Shown: piece after piece, positions 31,989-42,626 of the stretch
Layout of the letters: every line of letters begins with the position of its first letter
Numbering within the stretch: the stretch's first letter is position 1
Source: Orientallactaga sibirica
Taxonomy: Eukaryota; Chordata; Mammalia; Rodentia; Dipodidae
DNA length: 64,000 nucleotides
Direction: 5' to 3'
Assembly: GCA_036365145.1 (NCBI GenBank)
Contig: JAEOAD010000026.1
Location: forward strand, 3,930,001 to 3,994,000
The notes under the pieces: generated by a model
What the model saw: the letters and a program-made list of their open reading frames with translations, nothing else
The model's database searches: none
What the model was told of the DNA's origin: nothing
Program-made: the position numbers and the translations under genes

Positions 31989-32591
31989 TGGTGTGGACTT
32001 CTTTCTGGAGTGTTTAACCCAAGCCATGAAAAGGGACATTTTCACTTAAAAGTGTCAGCTTGAGACATCTCACTGAGTATTAAAGCAACAACAAAAACAG
32101 ACAGAGAATCGAGAAATTTTTCTAGGAAGGGGACCAATAACAACAATGAACTGGTGGATTCCCAGCCTCCAGCGTCCTCCTTGACTATGGCCCTTGACAA
32201 GAAGCCAGCTGTTGACCCCAAGGTCTTCTCTAAGAAGCGTCCTCGAGAAGCCACTTGAACTTGCGCAGACTGTGCCCACAGCAGGTCCCTGTGCAGAGCT
32301 GACCAAAGGCAGCGGGGCTGGACCCAGCATGACTCCATTTTCATATTCCACGCTGTCCTCCCCGTCACTAACCCAGAGCAAGATGGCGTCGCAGTGCCCG
32401 CTAGGTATGGCTGCCTTTGCCAATTGTGTGTCGCTGGGGGTTGGTCCTCAAGGGCAGGAGGGGCTCAGGAAAACGGAGACATGATGGACACGCTCTTCTT
32501 CCTCTCCTCTGCCTTCACTCTCCTCCTCCTCCTCCCAGTGTGATGTGTGGATCCTAACAGGTGACAAAGAACTGTTAAAAACACACACACC
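31989..32591. other. Single-copy stretch with a YY1-like word
   Basis: Contains 'caagatggcgtc' (32379-32390), a YY1-type motif, but no CpG island or transcript signals around it. Ends in a short CA run (32581-32590). Confidence 0.4.
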
Positions 32592-32765
32592 AGCCGGGCG
32601 TGGTGGTGCACGCCTTTAATCCCAGCACTCGGGAGGCAGAGGTAGGAGGATCGCCAAGAGTTCGAGGCCACCCTGAGACTACATAGTTAATTCCAGGTCA
32701 GCCTGGACCAGAGTGAGACCCTACCTCGCAAAACCAAAAACAAAACAAAACAAAAAAAAAACACC
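32592..32765 (+). mobile_element. B1-type SINE
   Basis: 'agccgggcgtggtggtgcac' to 'gaccctacctcgcaaaacc', then AAAAC units and an A-run. Confidence 0.94.
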
Positions 32766-32957
32766 AAGCAGCAGGAGAGATGACTTAGTGGTAAAAAGTG
32801 CTTGCTTGCAAAGCCTGACGGCCTGGGTTTGAGTCCCCAGTACCCATGTAAAGCCAGATGCACAAAGTGGTACATGAATCTGGAGTTCATTTGTGGTGGC
32901 AGGAAGCCCTGACACACGCCCATTCCCTCCTTCTTCCTCTTTCTCTCTCTGTGCTTG
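32766..32957 (+). mobile_element. B2-type SINE
   Basis: 'gcaggagagatgacttagtg' head, 'gtttgagtcccc' B box, body and a CT tract. The tail is replaced by the GATA array. Confidence 0.9.
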
Positions 32958-32983
32958 AAGATAGATAGATGATAGATAGATAG

Positions 32984-33033
<50 letters not shown>

Positions 33034-33058
33034 GTAGATAGATAGATAGATAGATAGA
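32958..33058. repeat. (GATA)n microsatellite
   Basis: About 100 bases of GATA/TAGA, with one GATG and one GGTA interruption. It replaces a B2 tail. Confidence 0.96.
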
Positions 33059-33061
33059 ACA

Positions 33062-33148
33062 TTCAAGCTGGATGTGGTGACACACCCCTGTCATTTCAGC
33101 ATTCAGGAGGTTAAGGCCATCATCAGCTACATAGGAAGTTCTACACCT
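33062..33148 (+). mobile_element. Old B1-like fragment
   Basis: 'caagctggatgtggtgacac' then 'cagcattcaggaggttaagg' follows the B1 5' half. Confidence 0.55.
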
Positions 33149-33241
33149 AAAAATATGGTTGGGAACCTGGGCAGGGTGGTTTCTAAGAATTCAAAGGAGT
33201 GGAACTCTAGGCTGGGCTAAAGGGGTCATGTGCCTCCTTTT

Positions 33242-33432
33242 TAAAAAAAACTTATTATTTATGTGCAAGGAAGTGGGGAGAGAGAATGGACATGCCAGGA
33301 CCTCCTGCCACTACAAATGAACTCCAGACACATGCAACACTTAGTGCTTCTGGAGAGTGCTAGGGAATGGAACCTGGGGCGGTCAGGCTTTGCCAGCAAG
33401 TGTCTTTAACCTCTGAGCCATCTGCGCCCATG
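33242..33432 (-). mobile_element. B2-type SINE
   Basis: Minus-strand copy, diverged, with the 'gagagaatggacatgccagg' region and 'ctctgagccatctgcgccc' head. Confidence 0.85.
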
Positions 33433-33546
33433 TGCCTTCTGATGGACCTGGCTGCCAAGTGTCTGCCTCCTGCTGCACAAGACTTACAGAGTCCCGCATA
33501 GCCACAAAGTCTCTCATTGTGCGGGGCAGGTATGGAGGAGGTAGGA

Positions 33547-33593
33547 ATGAATGAATGAATGAATGAATGAATGAATGAATGAATGAATGAATA
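33547..33593. repeat. (GAAT)n microsatellite
   Basis: Twelve near-perfect GAAT/AATG units. Confidence 0.95.
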
Positions 33594-34565
33594 CCAGAAA
33601 TCTCTCCAGGCTCTGAAAAGCTTCACAGCTCTTGGTCCAGAAGCAAAGAACACATTCAGGATGGGAAGAACCCTTCACTCTACAGAGAGAGAGAGAGCCC
33701 AGAGAAGAGGAATGACTTCCTTGGGGGTCTCACATAGGATCCCAGGACCTCGTGCCCTTGTGCGGTTCACGCTCTTCCTCCAGCCTGTCCCTAGTCCCGG
33801 GCACCTGAGGCCCCTCCACCTCCTCCCTGGGGGTCAGATGCGGTGTGATATCCCTCGCAGGGCAGAAGCGACACCCCAGCTGGGCGCTGTCCTCAGAGGA
33901 CAAGTGGGAGGGAGGTGTGGGTGGAAGGAGCGCTAAGCAGAGAAAGAGGTGTGGGCAAGAGAGTTCTCTGGAGTCGGGAAACCCTGGAATACCAAGATCT
34001 GTGCCGAGTAGAGCCCCAAGGGCAGGATCTGATTTCACCTGGGCGTGGGTGTCGCTGTGGCTCCAGGTTTCTTTGCCTCCCCTCCTGCCACAAAGCCCCA
34101 GTCTGGTGTGGGGCTGAGGCAGGTCAGGGCCAACAGCTTCTCGCAGCCTGTGGTTCCCCTCCTCACCCACACCCACATCTGGTTTTGAAGTGCACCCCTC
34201 CTTCTCCATCCCCATGGGACAAGAACAAGCTGGTCCTTGCTTCCAGAAAGCCCCCTGCTGACTGTGCTCAGTGGTCAGGAGCCCATGGAAGCCAAGATTG
34301 ATTCTCCTGCCACCCGAGGCCACCACTGGGGGGTGCTGCAGGGAGGCAATCCTAATTCCTTCCAGAAGCCAGAGGGAGGGAGGGAGCCCAGGGGCCCAGA
34401 GTGGACACCTGTATCCACTCCACCCATGCCAGGAATAATGACAGCAGAGCAAAGCAGCCCCTCCCAGCCTGGAGGGAGGGAAGATGGATTGAGGGTGGGT
34501 GCAACAGACCCTCTGTACAGGGGCTCTGCACCTCCAGGTTCACCATGGATGGAAAGCCATTGTTA
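33594..34565. other. Single-copy stretch of about 1 kb
   Basis: A 240-codon open frame on the minus strand (33730-34452) runs through it. Composition and the absence of any recognisable domain argue against a gene. Confidence 0.45.
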
Positions 34566-34577
34566 AAAGCTCACTTG

Positions 34578-34668
34578 TTGTGAGTTCGAGGCCACCCTGA
34601 GAACACGGAGTAAATTCCAGGTCAGCCTGGGCTAGAGTGAGACCTTACCTTGAAAACCCCCCCCAGAA
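34578..34668 (+). mobile_element. 5'-truncated B1-type SINE
   Basis: Only the 3' half, from 'gtgagttcgaggccaccctg', plus a C/A tail. The flanking words 'agctcacttg' (34568-34577) and 'agttcacttg' (34672-34681) are a target-site duplication with one mismatch, so this copy was truncated at insertion. Confidence 0.9.
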
Positions 34669-34683
34669 AAAAGTTCACTTGTG

Positions 34684-34868
34684 GGGCTGGAGGGATGGCT
34701 TAGCGGTCATGGCACTTGCCTACAAATCCTAACGACCCAGGTTCGATTCCCCAGCATCTATGTAGGCCAGCTGCACAAGATGGTACATGTATCTGGAGTT
34801 CATTTGTAGTGGCTAGAGGCCATGGAGCACCTATTCTCTCTTTCATAAATAAATAAATAAAATATTTC
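34684..34868 (+). mobile_element. B2-type SINE
   Basis: Head 'ggctggagggatggcttagc', body, short CT tract and CATAAATAAATAAATAAAAT tail. Confidence 0.92.
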
Positions 34869-35107
34869 CCCTCGTGGCCACCCTATGTAATTCAGTAACG
34901 CACTCTGTCCGTAGGATGAGTGCGTTCCCTATTTATGACAGCTGGGGTGATTTAAAGCTGCCCGCTGACGGGCCCAGAGCCTGTGCCCACAAAGGGACAT
35001 GACCATTGTGGCCTGTGGTGTCTACAGGAACCTGAAGACAAGCCCCAGCGGACTCGGCTGAGGTGGGAGGACTTGGAAGGCCTGAGGAGTGAAGCAGTGA
35101 GTTTAAT
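34869..35107. other. Single-copy island, weak regulatory look
   Basis: Contains 'tatttatgacagctggggtg' (34930-34949) with a TGACAGCT MEIS-like word. Short and sandwiched between SINEs. Confidence 0.25.
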
Positions 35108-35231
35108 TTTTTTTTTTTTTTGGTTTTTTCTAGGTAGGGTCTCACTCTGGTCCAGGCTGACCTGGAATTAACTATGTAGTCTCAGGGTGGCCTCGAACTC
35201 TCAGTGATCCTACCTCTGCCTCCCGCGTGCT
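35108..35231 (-). mobile_element. B1-type SINE, 5'-truncated
   Basis: Minus-strand tail and body ('aggtagggtctcactctggt'), ending at 'ctgcctcccgcgtgc'. The B1 5' end is missing. Confidence 0.9.
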
Positions 35232-35440
35232 TTAATTTTTTTAAATATCTTATTTATTTGTTTATGACACAGACAGCGACAGAGAGAAAGGTATGTGTGT
35301 GCCAGGGCCTGTAGCCACTGCAAACTAACTCTAGATACATGAGCCACTTCGTGCATCTGGCTTTACTAGGGAATGGAACCCAGGCTATCGGGCTTTGCAA
35401 GCGAGCACCATTAACTGCTGAGCCATCTCCTCAGCCCCAG
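35232..35440 (-). mobile_element. B2-type SINE
   Basis: Minus-strand copy, TTATTTATTTGTTTATGACA tail side, ending 'gagccatctcctcagcccc'. Confidence 0.9.
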
Positions 35441-36005
35441 GGAGATTCCTGTGGCTACTTTCAGGACTTTGGCTGAGGGGTGACTTGCAGGCCAGGGCTC
35501 AAGAAGAATACAGGGGCAGATTGGGAAGGAGCGGCCGCTAGCAAGGGGCTGGCTGGGCTGGGTCCTGAAGCAGTGGGAGGTTGGAAGCTACTGCTGGTGG
35601 TCTTTCCCTCTTGAAGTCCCCCCTCCCCGCTTGCCACTGCTCTGCGGAGACTGGTCCCAGCTGACCAAGGACCCCACCTCCAAGGTAGGCAGCGTCAGCA
35701 GTTGGCCTGGGTCCGGGTGGTGTGTGGACAGAGAGAACAGTCTCTGGCCCACCAAGAGGTGCTCGAGACTCCAGAATACTTTCTGATCAGATCTCTTTGT
35801 CACCCTGCCTTGGGGTGTCTCCCCAGCCAAAGTTCCTCACAGGTACCCCACTGCCTGACCCCTCACAGCTGTGACTGCACATCTGTCGTCTCAGGGCTCA
35901 AACGTCCACAAGATGCCGGCTCCATGCTCTATGCAAGCTGAGCCCCAGCTCCTGCTGAGGAAAACTCAGAGATCAAATCCATCTCTGGTAAGAATGAGCA
36001 GACTA
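35441..36005. other. Single-copy stretch
   Basis: No recognised repeat. Contains one NotI-type GCGGCCGC word (35531-35538) but no CpG island. Confidence 0.45.
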
Positions 36006-36147
36006 TGCACCAGGTGGGACGTACGTGCCAGTAATCCTAGCACGTAGCGCTGACACAGGGGGATCAGGAGTTCAAGGCCATCCGTGGTTCCATGCAAGTT
36101 TGAGGCCAACCTGAGCTACATGAGCTCTTATCTCATCAAAAATAAAC
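36006..36147 (+). mobile_element. Old B1/B4-like fragment
   Basis: 'ggatcaggagttcaaggcca' and 'gtttgaggccaacctgagct' follow a B1-like body, diverged from the local B1. Confidence 0.6.
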
Positions 36148-36148
36148 G

Positions 36149-36375
36149 GGCTGGAGAGATGGCTTAGCGGTTCAGGTGCCTGCTTGCCTGCGAAGCTAAA
36201 GGCCCCAGGTTCAATTCCCCAGGACCCAAGTGAGCCAGATGCACAAGGTAGTGCATGCATCTGGAGTTTGTTTGCAGCAGCTGAAGGCCCTGGTGCGCCC
36301 ATTCTCTCTCTCTCTCTGCCTCGTTCTCAAACAAATAAAATAAAAGGTTTTTTTTTAAATATTTAAAATAAATAA
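36149..36375 (+). mobile_element. B2-type SINE
   Basis: Head 'ggctggagagatggcttagc', 'gcttgcctgc' duplicated word, CT tract and A-rich tail. Confidence 0.92.
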
Positions 36376-36403
36376 AATTTTATTTAAAAAATTAAAATTA
36401 GGG

Positions 36404-36620
36404 GGCTGGAGAGATGGCTTAGTGGTTAAGGCATTTACCTGCAAAACCAAAGGATCCCGGTTCAATTTTCCAGGACCCACGTAAGTCAGATGCACAAGGG
36501 GGCACATGTGTCTGGAGTTTGTTTGCAATGGCTGCATGCCCTGATGCACCCATTCTCTCTCTTTCTCTCTGCCTTTTTCTCTCAAATAAATAAATTTTAA
36601 AAAATTAAAATTAAAGAAAA
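36404..36620 (+). mobile_element. B2-type SINE
   Basis: Head 'ggctggagagatggcttagt', complete body, tail TCAAATAAATAAATTTTAAA. The flanking 'aaaaattaaaatta' words on both sides form the target-site duplication. Confidence 0.93.
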
Positions 36621-36984
36621 AACAGCCCAAAGAGAATAACAATAATAATAATAATAAAAGAGATAAAGAAGAGAGAAGACTGAGAAAAGTTTGGGGAGTG
36701 AATTTCTTCATGTCTCCTCAGGAAAAGTTAATGGAACCGGTGGGTACATGGAACACCCAGCCCCATGATCAGATGTAACCTTCAGAGGCATCCACCCACC
36801 TTGCCTCACTATGCCATCTCACAGCAGTGCCCTGATTTCCATCCAGAACCCTCCACCTGCCTCTGGTTCCTGGGCCTGGAGAACCAAGACTTCAAGAGGG
36901 AAATCCAGAGGTTTGCCATGGACTGAGTGAGTGAGTGTACAGACAGCTGCTCAAATCAAGAACTTCATTCTTTGTAAATTTTGT
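36621..36984. other. Short (AAT)n then single-copy sequence
   Basis: AAT run at 36639-36657. Nothing else recognised. Confidence 0.45.
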
Positions 36985-37143
36985 TGTTGTTGGTTTGTTT
37001 TGTTTTTCGAGGTAGGGTCTCACTCTAGCCCAGACTGACCTGGAATTCACTATGTAGTCTCAGGCTGATCTCGAACTTATGGCGATCCTTCTACCTCTGC
37101 CTCCTGAGTTCTGGGATTAAAGGCGTGGGACACCACGCTGGCT
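36985..37143 (-). mobile_element. B1-type SINE
   Basis: Minus-strand copy from the GTTTTGTTTTTCGAGG tail to 'gtgggacaccacgctggctc'. Confidence 0.93.
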
Positions 37144-37177
37144 CTTTATACCTTTTTAAACAATTATTTATTGATTG

Positions 37178-37178
37178 A

Positions 37179-37214
<36 letters not shown>
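37178..37214. repeat. (TG)n microsatellite
   Basis: About 18 TG units at the tail side of the B3-like element that follows. Confidence 0.95.
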
Positions 37215-37217
<3 letters not shown>

Positions 37218-37420
37218 CATGGCACACATGTGGAGGTCAAAGGACAACTTTGAGGTGTCTGTGCTCTACCTTCTGACCCAGGGTTTCTTGTTACCACAGC
37301 CATAAGCTTTGGATTTGTATTGCATCCAAATCTGCATGTGTAACTACTGAGGAATTGAACCCCAGCCATCAGGCTTTGCAAACTAGCACCTTTAGCTGCT
37401 GAGCCATCTCCCCAGCCCCT
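37215..37420 (-). mobile_element. B3-type SINE
   Basis: 'ccatggcacacatgtggagg' and 'tcaaaggacaactt' are B3 words in complement. 'ctgctgagccatctccccag' is the shared B2/B3 head. Confidence 0.75.
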
Positions 37421-37430
37421 GCTATATTTC

Positions 37431-37660
37431 TTTTTTAAAAAAATTCAATTTATTTATTTGCAAGCAGAGAGAGAGAGAGAGAGAGAGAAGAGAGACAGAT
37501 AGACAGAGAATGGGAGTGCCAGGGCCTCCAGCCACTGCAAACAAACTCCACATGCATGTGCCCCTTGTGTATCTGGTTTTGTGGGTCCTGGGGAATCAAA
37601 CCTGGGCCCTTTGGCTTCACAGGCAAATGCCTTAACTGCTAAGCCATTTCTCCAGCCCCT
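37431..37660 (-). mobile_element. B2-type SINE
   Basis: Minus-strand copy ending 'ctaagccatttctccagccc'. Confidence 0.93.
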
Positions 37661-37666
37661 ATATTC

Positions 37667-37892
37667 TTTTTTTTTTTTAAGTATTTTATTTATTTATTTA
37701 GAGAGAGAGAGGGAGAGAGAAAGAGGCAGAGAGAGAGAGAATGTGTGCACCAGGGCTCCTAGCCACAGCAAATGAACTCCAGACGCATGCGTCACCTTGT
37801 GCATCTAGCTTACGTGGGACCTGGAGAATCATACGTGGGTCCTTAGGCTTCTCAGGGAAGCACCATAACCACTGAGTGGTCTCTCCAGCCCT
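37667..37892 (-). mobile_element. B2-type SINE
   Basis: Minus-strand copy, TATTTTATTTATTTATTTAG tail side, ending 'gagtggtctctccagccctc'. Confidence 0.92.
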
Positions 37893-38164
37893 CTTACATT
37901 TGTTTGACAATGTTCATGTGTGCACTCATTTCATGTGAACAGAGGGCGCCCTACAGACCTCCCCTTCCCCCTCCTGAACTCTCTCTGCTCGGTGTGACAC
38001 AGCTCCATGTTGGCATGGCAGTAAGAGGGCTGACTTCTTTCTCCATGTCCCAGAGGAGGGGCCTGTCCCTAGATGAACACAAACCTGCTCTACTGACTTT
38101 TCAAAGGAAAAACAAATCAGAAAAAAACCAGATTCTCCACATGTCTCAGGCCAGCACATCGAGG

Positions 38165-38165
<1 letters not shown>

Positions 38166-38203
<38 letters not shown>

Positions 38204-38349
38204 GTTTTTCGAGGTAAGGTCTCTCTCTAGCCCAGTCTGACCTGGAATTCACTATGTAGTCTCAGGGTGGCCTTGAACTCATGGTGATCCTCCTACCTCT
38301 GCCTCCCAAGTGCTGGCTGGGATTAAAGGCGTGCGCCACCACGCCCAGC
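38166..38349 (-). mobile_element. B1-type SINE with 37-base T-run
   Basis: A pure T-run (38166-38202) is the complement of the A-tail. The body ends 'gcgtgcgccaccacgcccag'. A 4-base 'ggct' duplication lies in 'gtgctggctgggattaaagg'. Confidence 0.95.
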
Positions 38350-38593
38350 CTTTTTTTTTTTTCTTAAATATTTATTCATTTATCAGAGAGTCAGCGAGAG
38401 AAAGACAGAAAGAGATGCAAAGAGAGAGAGGGAGAGAATGGGCACGCCAGGAGCTCCAGCCAAGGCAAATGAACTCCAGACACACACGCCACCTCGTGCG
38501 TTTGGCTTTACGTGGTGGGTACTGGGGAATTGAACTCTGCCCCCTAGGCCTTGCAGGCAAGTGTCTCAACCTCTGAGCCATCTCTCCAGCCCG
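38350..38593 (-). mobile_element. B2-type SINE
   Basis: Minus-strand copy directly after the B1, ending 'gagccatctctccagcccg'. Confidence 0.93.
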
Positions 38594-39404
38594 ACCCTAG
38601 CAGCTCTTGAATGGCTGAATAAGCAGAAGCATTCCTGACCTGCAAACATTCGGTGCATACACATGGCATTCTTGCATCAGCCTTGACTGACACTAATGGC
38701 CTGTCCCAAGCAGCCTGGGCTGACACCCTGTAGTCTCTGGCCAGCGGCTCCTGGAAGAAGCTTGGAGTTCAACTAAGGCCTGCAGCTTTGTCACTTGTGT
38801 GGATACGGGGACCTCTGTCACCTCACAGTCACCTTGTCTGTGGAAGGTGATGCTGTTGGTGGCAGGAGGGGACAGGTGGGTGAGGTGAGAGTCCTGGTAC
38901 TTAAGAACTGTGTGTGTGGAACCCCATGGAAATGCATAGATAATGAGATGCCCTGCACCCAGTGAGCTGGCCATACATTAACAGCCAAGGCAATGTGTTT
39001 CCAGAACCTTCTGTTGTGTGTTCTCCTGGCCTCAAGATGGAGGACGTTCACACCGCTTCTAGAGTCAAGCCGGCAGGAGGCACAGTTACACCATGTGGGT
39101 ACCCTAAGTGAGCCTTCACCCTTTGTGGCAGCCTTGGTTTGTCCTTCTGTGAAAGGGGTCGCCTCCCGAGTTTGTACCATTTCGAAGATGCAAAGAGACA
39201 TTATGTTTGGGTTGCCACCCACCCCCACTTCGAGAAGTCACGGCTTCCACGTCAGCTTCCCCCAGAGTTCCCCAGAAAGTCTCCTGAGAACAACAGGGGC
39301 TACTACTTTGATTATCGGAGACTTGTTCCCCGGAGAGGGTGACCGCAGGATGAGGATGCGTCAGGGCTTTGGGAGACACGCTGGCCTGGCTCACTGTCAC
39401 GAAG
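38594..39404. other. Single-copy stretch
   Basis: No recognised repeat. Overlapping open frames on both strands at 38818-39442 lack any domain I recognise. Confidence 0.45.
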
Positions 39405-39605
39405 GAAGTGCTCAAACACAGTCAATTAGGCCTTGCGATTAACATATTTTTCATTGTAACACAGCCGCAAAAGAGGACATTGGAGAGACTGTTTATTGCT
39501 GCTCTGAGCTAATATTTGTTAAAGTGATTAATATGTTTTTCAAATATCTGTGACAGGCGTGGCAGGCATTATTCATCTCAACCGCGCGTGAGCCTGAAGG
39601 GTGAG
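39405..39605. promoter_or_regulatory. Candidate conserved non-coding element G
   Basis: AT-rich island with CAATTAG (39423-39429), TTGCGATTAACAT, a SOX-type ATTGT (39453-39457), a FOX-type TGTTTATT (39490-39497) and a HOX/PBX-like TGATTAAT (39525-39532), then an abrupt return to GC-rich DNA after 'caaccgcgcgtgagcc'. No repeats and no open frame. Confidence 0.48.
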
Positions 39606-40326
39606 GGGTGGGATCGCTGGAGACGGCCTGGGTAGGGTAAGGGGCGGGGTGGCTGGCTGCCTCAGGACCCTTCCCTTCTCAGTTCCGGGGACTCCCATCT
39701 CCCCAGGTCCCATGTCCCCTTTACAAGTCATAGCTGGCCTCTAGCCCCAGCTCTCCTGCCTTCTTCCCTCTTCCCTGTTGTCAAATTCCTCAAAGGCATC
39801 CCTGCCCTCCCCCAGCCTCAGCATCCTCCACACCCTTGCTCTTCAAAATTCTGCTAGGAATTTTGTATGGAACCTTCAAGAACAGCGCCATCCAGATGAA
39901 TGTTGGGTGATCACAAGAATGTTTTCAAGCTCTCTGCAGCGTCCAGAAGAGGAGCCAGCCGCTAGCTACACGGGGCTACTGGTGCTTGAAATGGGGTGAG
40001 TCCATAAGAAAAAGGGAAATCCTGCCATCCTGGCGCTGGCAGGGGTAGAGGGCTGTGCACGAGGGAAGGTGAGGCAGGTCATGTCCTCTTGCTTAGGGTG
40101 GAAGCACACAGTGGAGGGTGGAAACATGGGTACCCAGGCCTGTGGGGAGGCAGCCAGAGAGGGAGGGAGGGAGGAAGGGAGAGAGACAGGGAGGGAGGGA
40201 AGATGGTGATGGGTGCGGTAGCTGGGAGGAACCACTTGTATCAGCATCTTCCAGTTCCAATATTCTTCTATCTTAACGGCAAGTCGCAGCTGTTCTCTGA
40301 CTCGCCTCATTTCTAACTTAAGCTCA
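39606..40326. other. Single-copy stretch with AGGG-rich run
   Basis: Imperfect GGGA/GAGG run at 40155-40202. No supported exon. Confidence 0.45.
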
Positions 40327-40552
40327 GGCTGGAGAGATGGCTTAGTGGTTAAGACACTTGCCTATGAAGCCTAGGGATACAGGTTCGATTCCCCAGTACC
40401 TCAGTAAGCCAGATGCACAAGGTGGCGCATGCATCTGGAGTTCCTTTGCAGTGGCTAAGGAACCTGATGCCTCCGTGCGCACACACTCTTTCTCTCTCTC
40501 TCTGGCACACACTCTCTCTCTCTGAAATAAAAAAAAAAAAAAAAAAAAAAAC
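40327..40552 (+). mobile_element. B2-type SINE
   Basis: Head 'ggctggagagatggcttagt', B box 'ggttcgattcc', split CT tracts and a 22-base A-run tail. Confidence 0.93.
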
Positions 40553-41028
40553 TTTTCGTTAACTGAAGCTCATCATTGTCTGTTATGTCTACAAAAAACC
40601 AGCAAGTTCGGTATTCAGGACAACCATTCTGGGATCTGGGGATTCTGGGATCCCCTGGGGGTCTTAGGAAGTGTCCCCTAGGGACGAGAAGGGACACCTC
40701 TATTCCCCCCTTAGCACACCTTGGTTTATTCCTCATCCTTTGGTGGAGGAACTTCTGTTGCCAGCCACAGCACAGTGGCCATCTGGAGATGACGCTTGGA
40801 GCCCAGGCTGCAGAGGCATCTCTGTGGTCCTGTCCTAGGCGCTCCCAAACAGCGCTCCAACACGGTGATCCTCGCACCAGCGGAAGCGCCGCGTCCCCTC
40901 GGATTTTACAATTGCTGTCAGGTCTATGGGAGGCATCCCACGATGGCTGGCATCCGTATTTCTTGTTTACACCTGAAGTTAGGCATCACCCACGACCACT
41001 GGCCATTGAGTTTTCTCTTTCTATCTTT
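40553..41028. other. Single-copy stretch
   Basis: Contains the closely repeated words 'ctgggatctgggga' and 'ctgggatcccctgg' (40629-40660). Nothing else recognised. Confidence 0.4.
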
Positions 41029-41202
41029 CGTTTTGTTTTGTTTTGTTTTGTTTTGTTTTGTTTTGTTTTGAGGTAGGGTCTCACTCTAGCCCAGGCTGAC
41101 CTGGAATTTATTCTGTAGTGTCAGGGTGGCCTCGAACTCATAGCGCTCCTCATATCTCTGCCTCCCGAGTGCTGGGATTAAAGGCGTGCGCCACCACGCC
41201 CT
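41029..41202 (-). mobile_element. B1-type SINE with (GTTTT)n tail
   Basis: Pentanucleotide TTTTG/GTTTT expansion (41030-41070) of the tail, then a complete minus-strand B1 body. Confidence 0.95.
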
Positions 41203-41313
41203 GAGTTTTCTTTTTCGAGAACAGTCCCATTGTGCTCCTTGTCTGTCTGGTGAATAGGTGGTCAGTGTTTTTGTGTTGATTTACAAGAGCACTTTACGTC
41301 TGTGGATCCACTC

Positions 41314-41393
41314 CATTGTCCACTACACACATTGTCCACTGCACACATTGTTCACTACACACATTGTCCACTACACACATTGTCCACTACACA
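41314..41393. repeat. 16-bp minisatellite, five copies
   Basis: Unit 'cattgtccactacaca' repeated five times with two single-base variants (copy 2 'gcaca', copy 3 'gttcac'). Confidence 0.95.
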
Positions 41394-41459
41394 CGCCCAG
41401 ACGTTTCCTTCTAGGCTTGACTTCGAACTCACTTGTGATGACTTTGGTTGGAAAGAAGT

Positions 41460-41665
41460 TTTTTGTTTTGTTTTATACTTTTTATTTAGGAGAGGGAGCT
41501 AGATAAAGAATGAGCACTTCAGGGCCTCTTGCCTCTGTAAATGAACTCCAGACACATGTGCTCCTTTGTGCATCTGGCTTTATGTGGGCACTGGGGAATT
41601 GAACCCAGGGCCAGCAGGCTTTCCAAGTGAGAGCCTTCATCTGCAGAGCCATGTCCTCAGTCCTG
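41460..41665 (-). mobile_element. B2-type SINE, diverged
   Basis: Minus-strand body 'tgtgcatctggctttatgtg' and head 'agagccatgtcctcagtcct'. Confidence 0.85.
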
Positions 41666-41715
41666 GAAAGCAGTAGTTTAATATTGTGGAGGTCCAGTTT
41701 ATGCATCTTTTTCTT

Positions 41716-41944
41716 TTTAAAAACATTTTAATTTTTTTTCTTTTAAAAAAGATTGCATTTATTTATGTGAGAGTGGGAGGAAGGAGAGAGAATGGGTGTA
41801 CCAGGGCCTCTAGCCTCTGCAAATGCATTGCAGATGCATGTGCCACCTCGTGCATCTGGTTTACTTGGGTCCTAGGAAATCAAACCTGGGTCTTTAGGCT
41901 TTTCTCGGGCAAGAGCCTTAACAGCTAAGTCATCTCTCCAGTCC
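41716..41944 (-). mobile_element. B2-type SINE
   Basis: Minus-strand copy ending 'ctaagtcatctctccagtcc'. Confidence 0.9.
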
Positions 41945-42140
41945 TAAAATTTTTATTTATTTATTTATGATTGATTTGAGAGAGAGAGAATGGGCATGCC
42001 AGGGCTCCCAGCCAGTGCAAACTAACTTCAGATGCATATGTCACCTTGTGTATCTGGCGTATGAGGATACTGGGGAATTGAACCTGGGTCGTTAGACCTC
42101 GCAGACAAGTGCCTTAGCCACTAAGCCATATCTCTAGCCC
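41945..42140 (-). mobile_element. B2-type SINE
   Basis: Minus-strand copy directly after the previous one, ending 'ctaagccatatctctagccc'. Confidence 0.9.
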
Positions 42141-42197
42141 TGTGCATCCTTTTTCTTCTGTAGGGTTTATGGTCTTTATGCTATGATTTCGTGGTTT

Positions 42198-42298
42198 TTT
42201 TAATCCCAGCACTCGGGAGGCAGAGGTAGGAGGATAGGGTTTAGGCCACTGAGTCATAGTTTTCCAGGTCAGCCTGGACCAGAGTGAGATTTGCAAAA

Positions 42299-42334
<36 letters not shown>
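42198..42334 (+). mobile_element. B1-type SINE, rearranged, long A-run
   Basis: Begins inside the B1 ('ttaatcccagcactcgggag'). Part of the middle is altered ('gatagggtttaggccactga'). It ends in a 35-base A-run (42300-42334). Confidence 0.88.
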
Positions 42335-42339
<5 letters not shown>

Positions 42340-42518
42340 CCTTTCAGGAGGGTTCTAGACATCTAAAACTTCCATCTTTCTAGAACATTTTAGGTTTTCT
42401 CTTTTGTATGTAGAATTTTAACACACCTTAGAGCTGTACTGTGCGAGCAACTGTTCAGACTCTAATATAAGTGATTATACTTGTCACCTGCTGTGCCTAA
42501 CAAAATATCACAAAGGTG

Positions 42519-42626
42519 ATTATTTTTATTTTATTTTATTTTATTTTATTTATTTGAGAGAGAGAGAATGGGCATGCCAGGGCCTCCAGATGCTGCAAAC
42601 AAACTCCAGATGCATGCGCCACCTAA
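42519..42626 (-). mobile_element. B2-type SINE, 5'-truncated
   Basis: Only the tail half is present, with (ATTTT)n at its end. The copy stops after 'gcatgcgccacct', so the head is missing. Confidence 0.88.

Noticed and set aside
32379..32390. YY1-like CAAGATGGCGTC as a core promoter element
   Set aside because: A single motif without a CpG island, start-site features or a downstream exon. The similar word at 47071 was rejected for the same reason.
33730..34452. A 240-codon open frame on the minus strand
   Set aside because: Pro/Gly/Leu-rich translation typical of GC-rich non-coding DNA, with no domain.
35531..35538. NotI-type GCGGCCGC as a CpG-island marker
   Set aside because: The flanking 200 bases are not CpG-rich.
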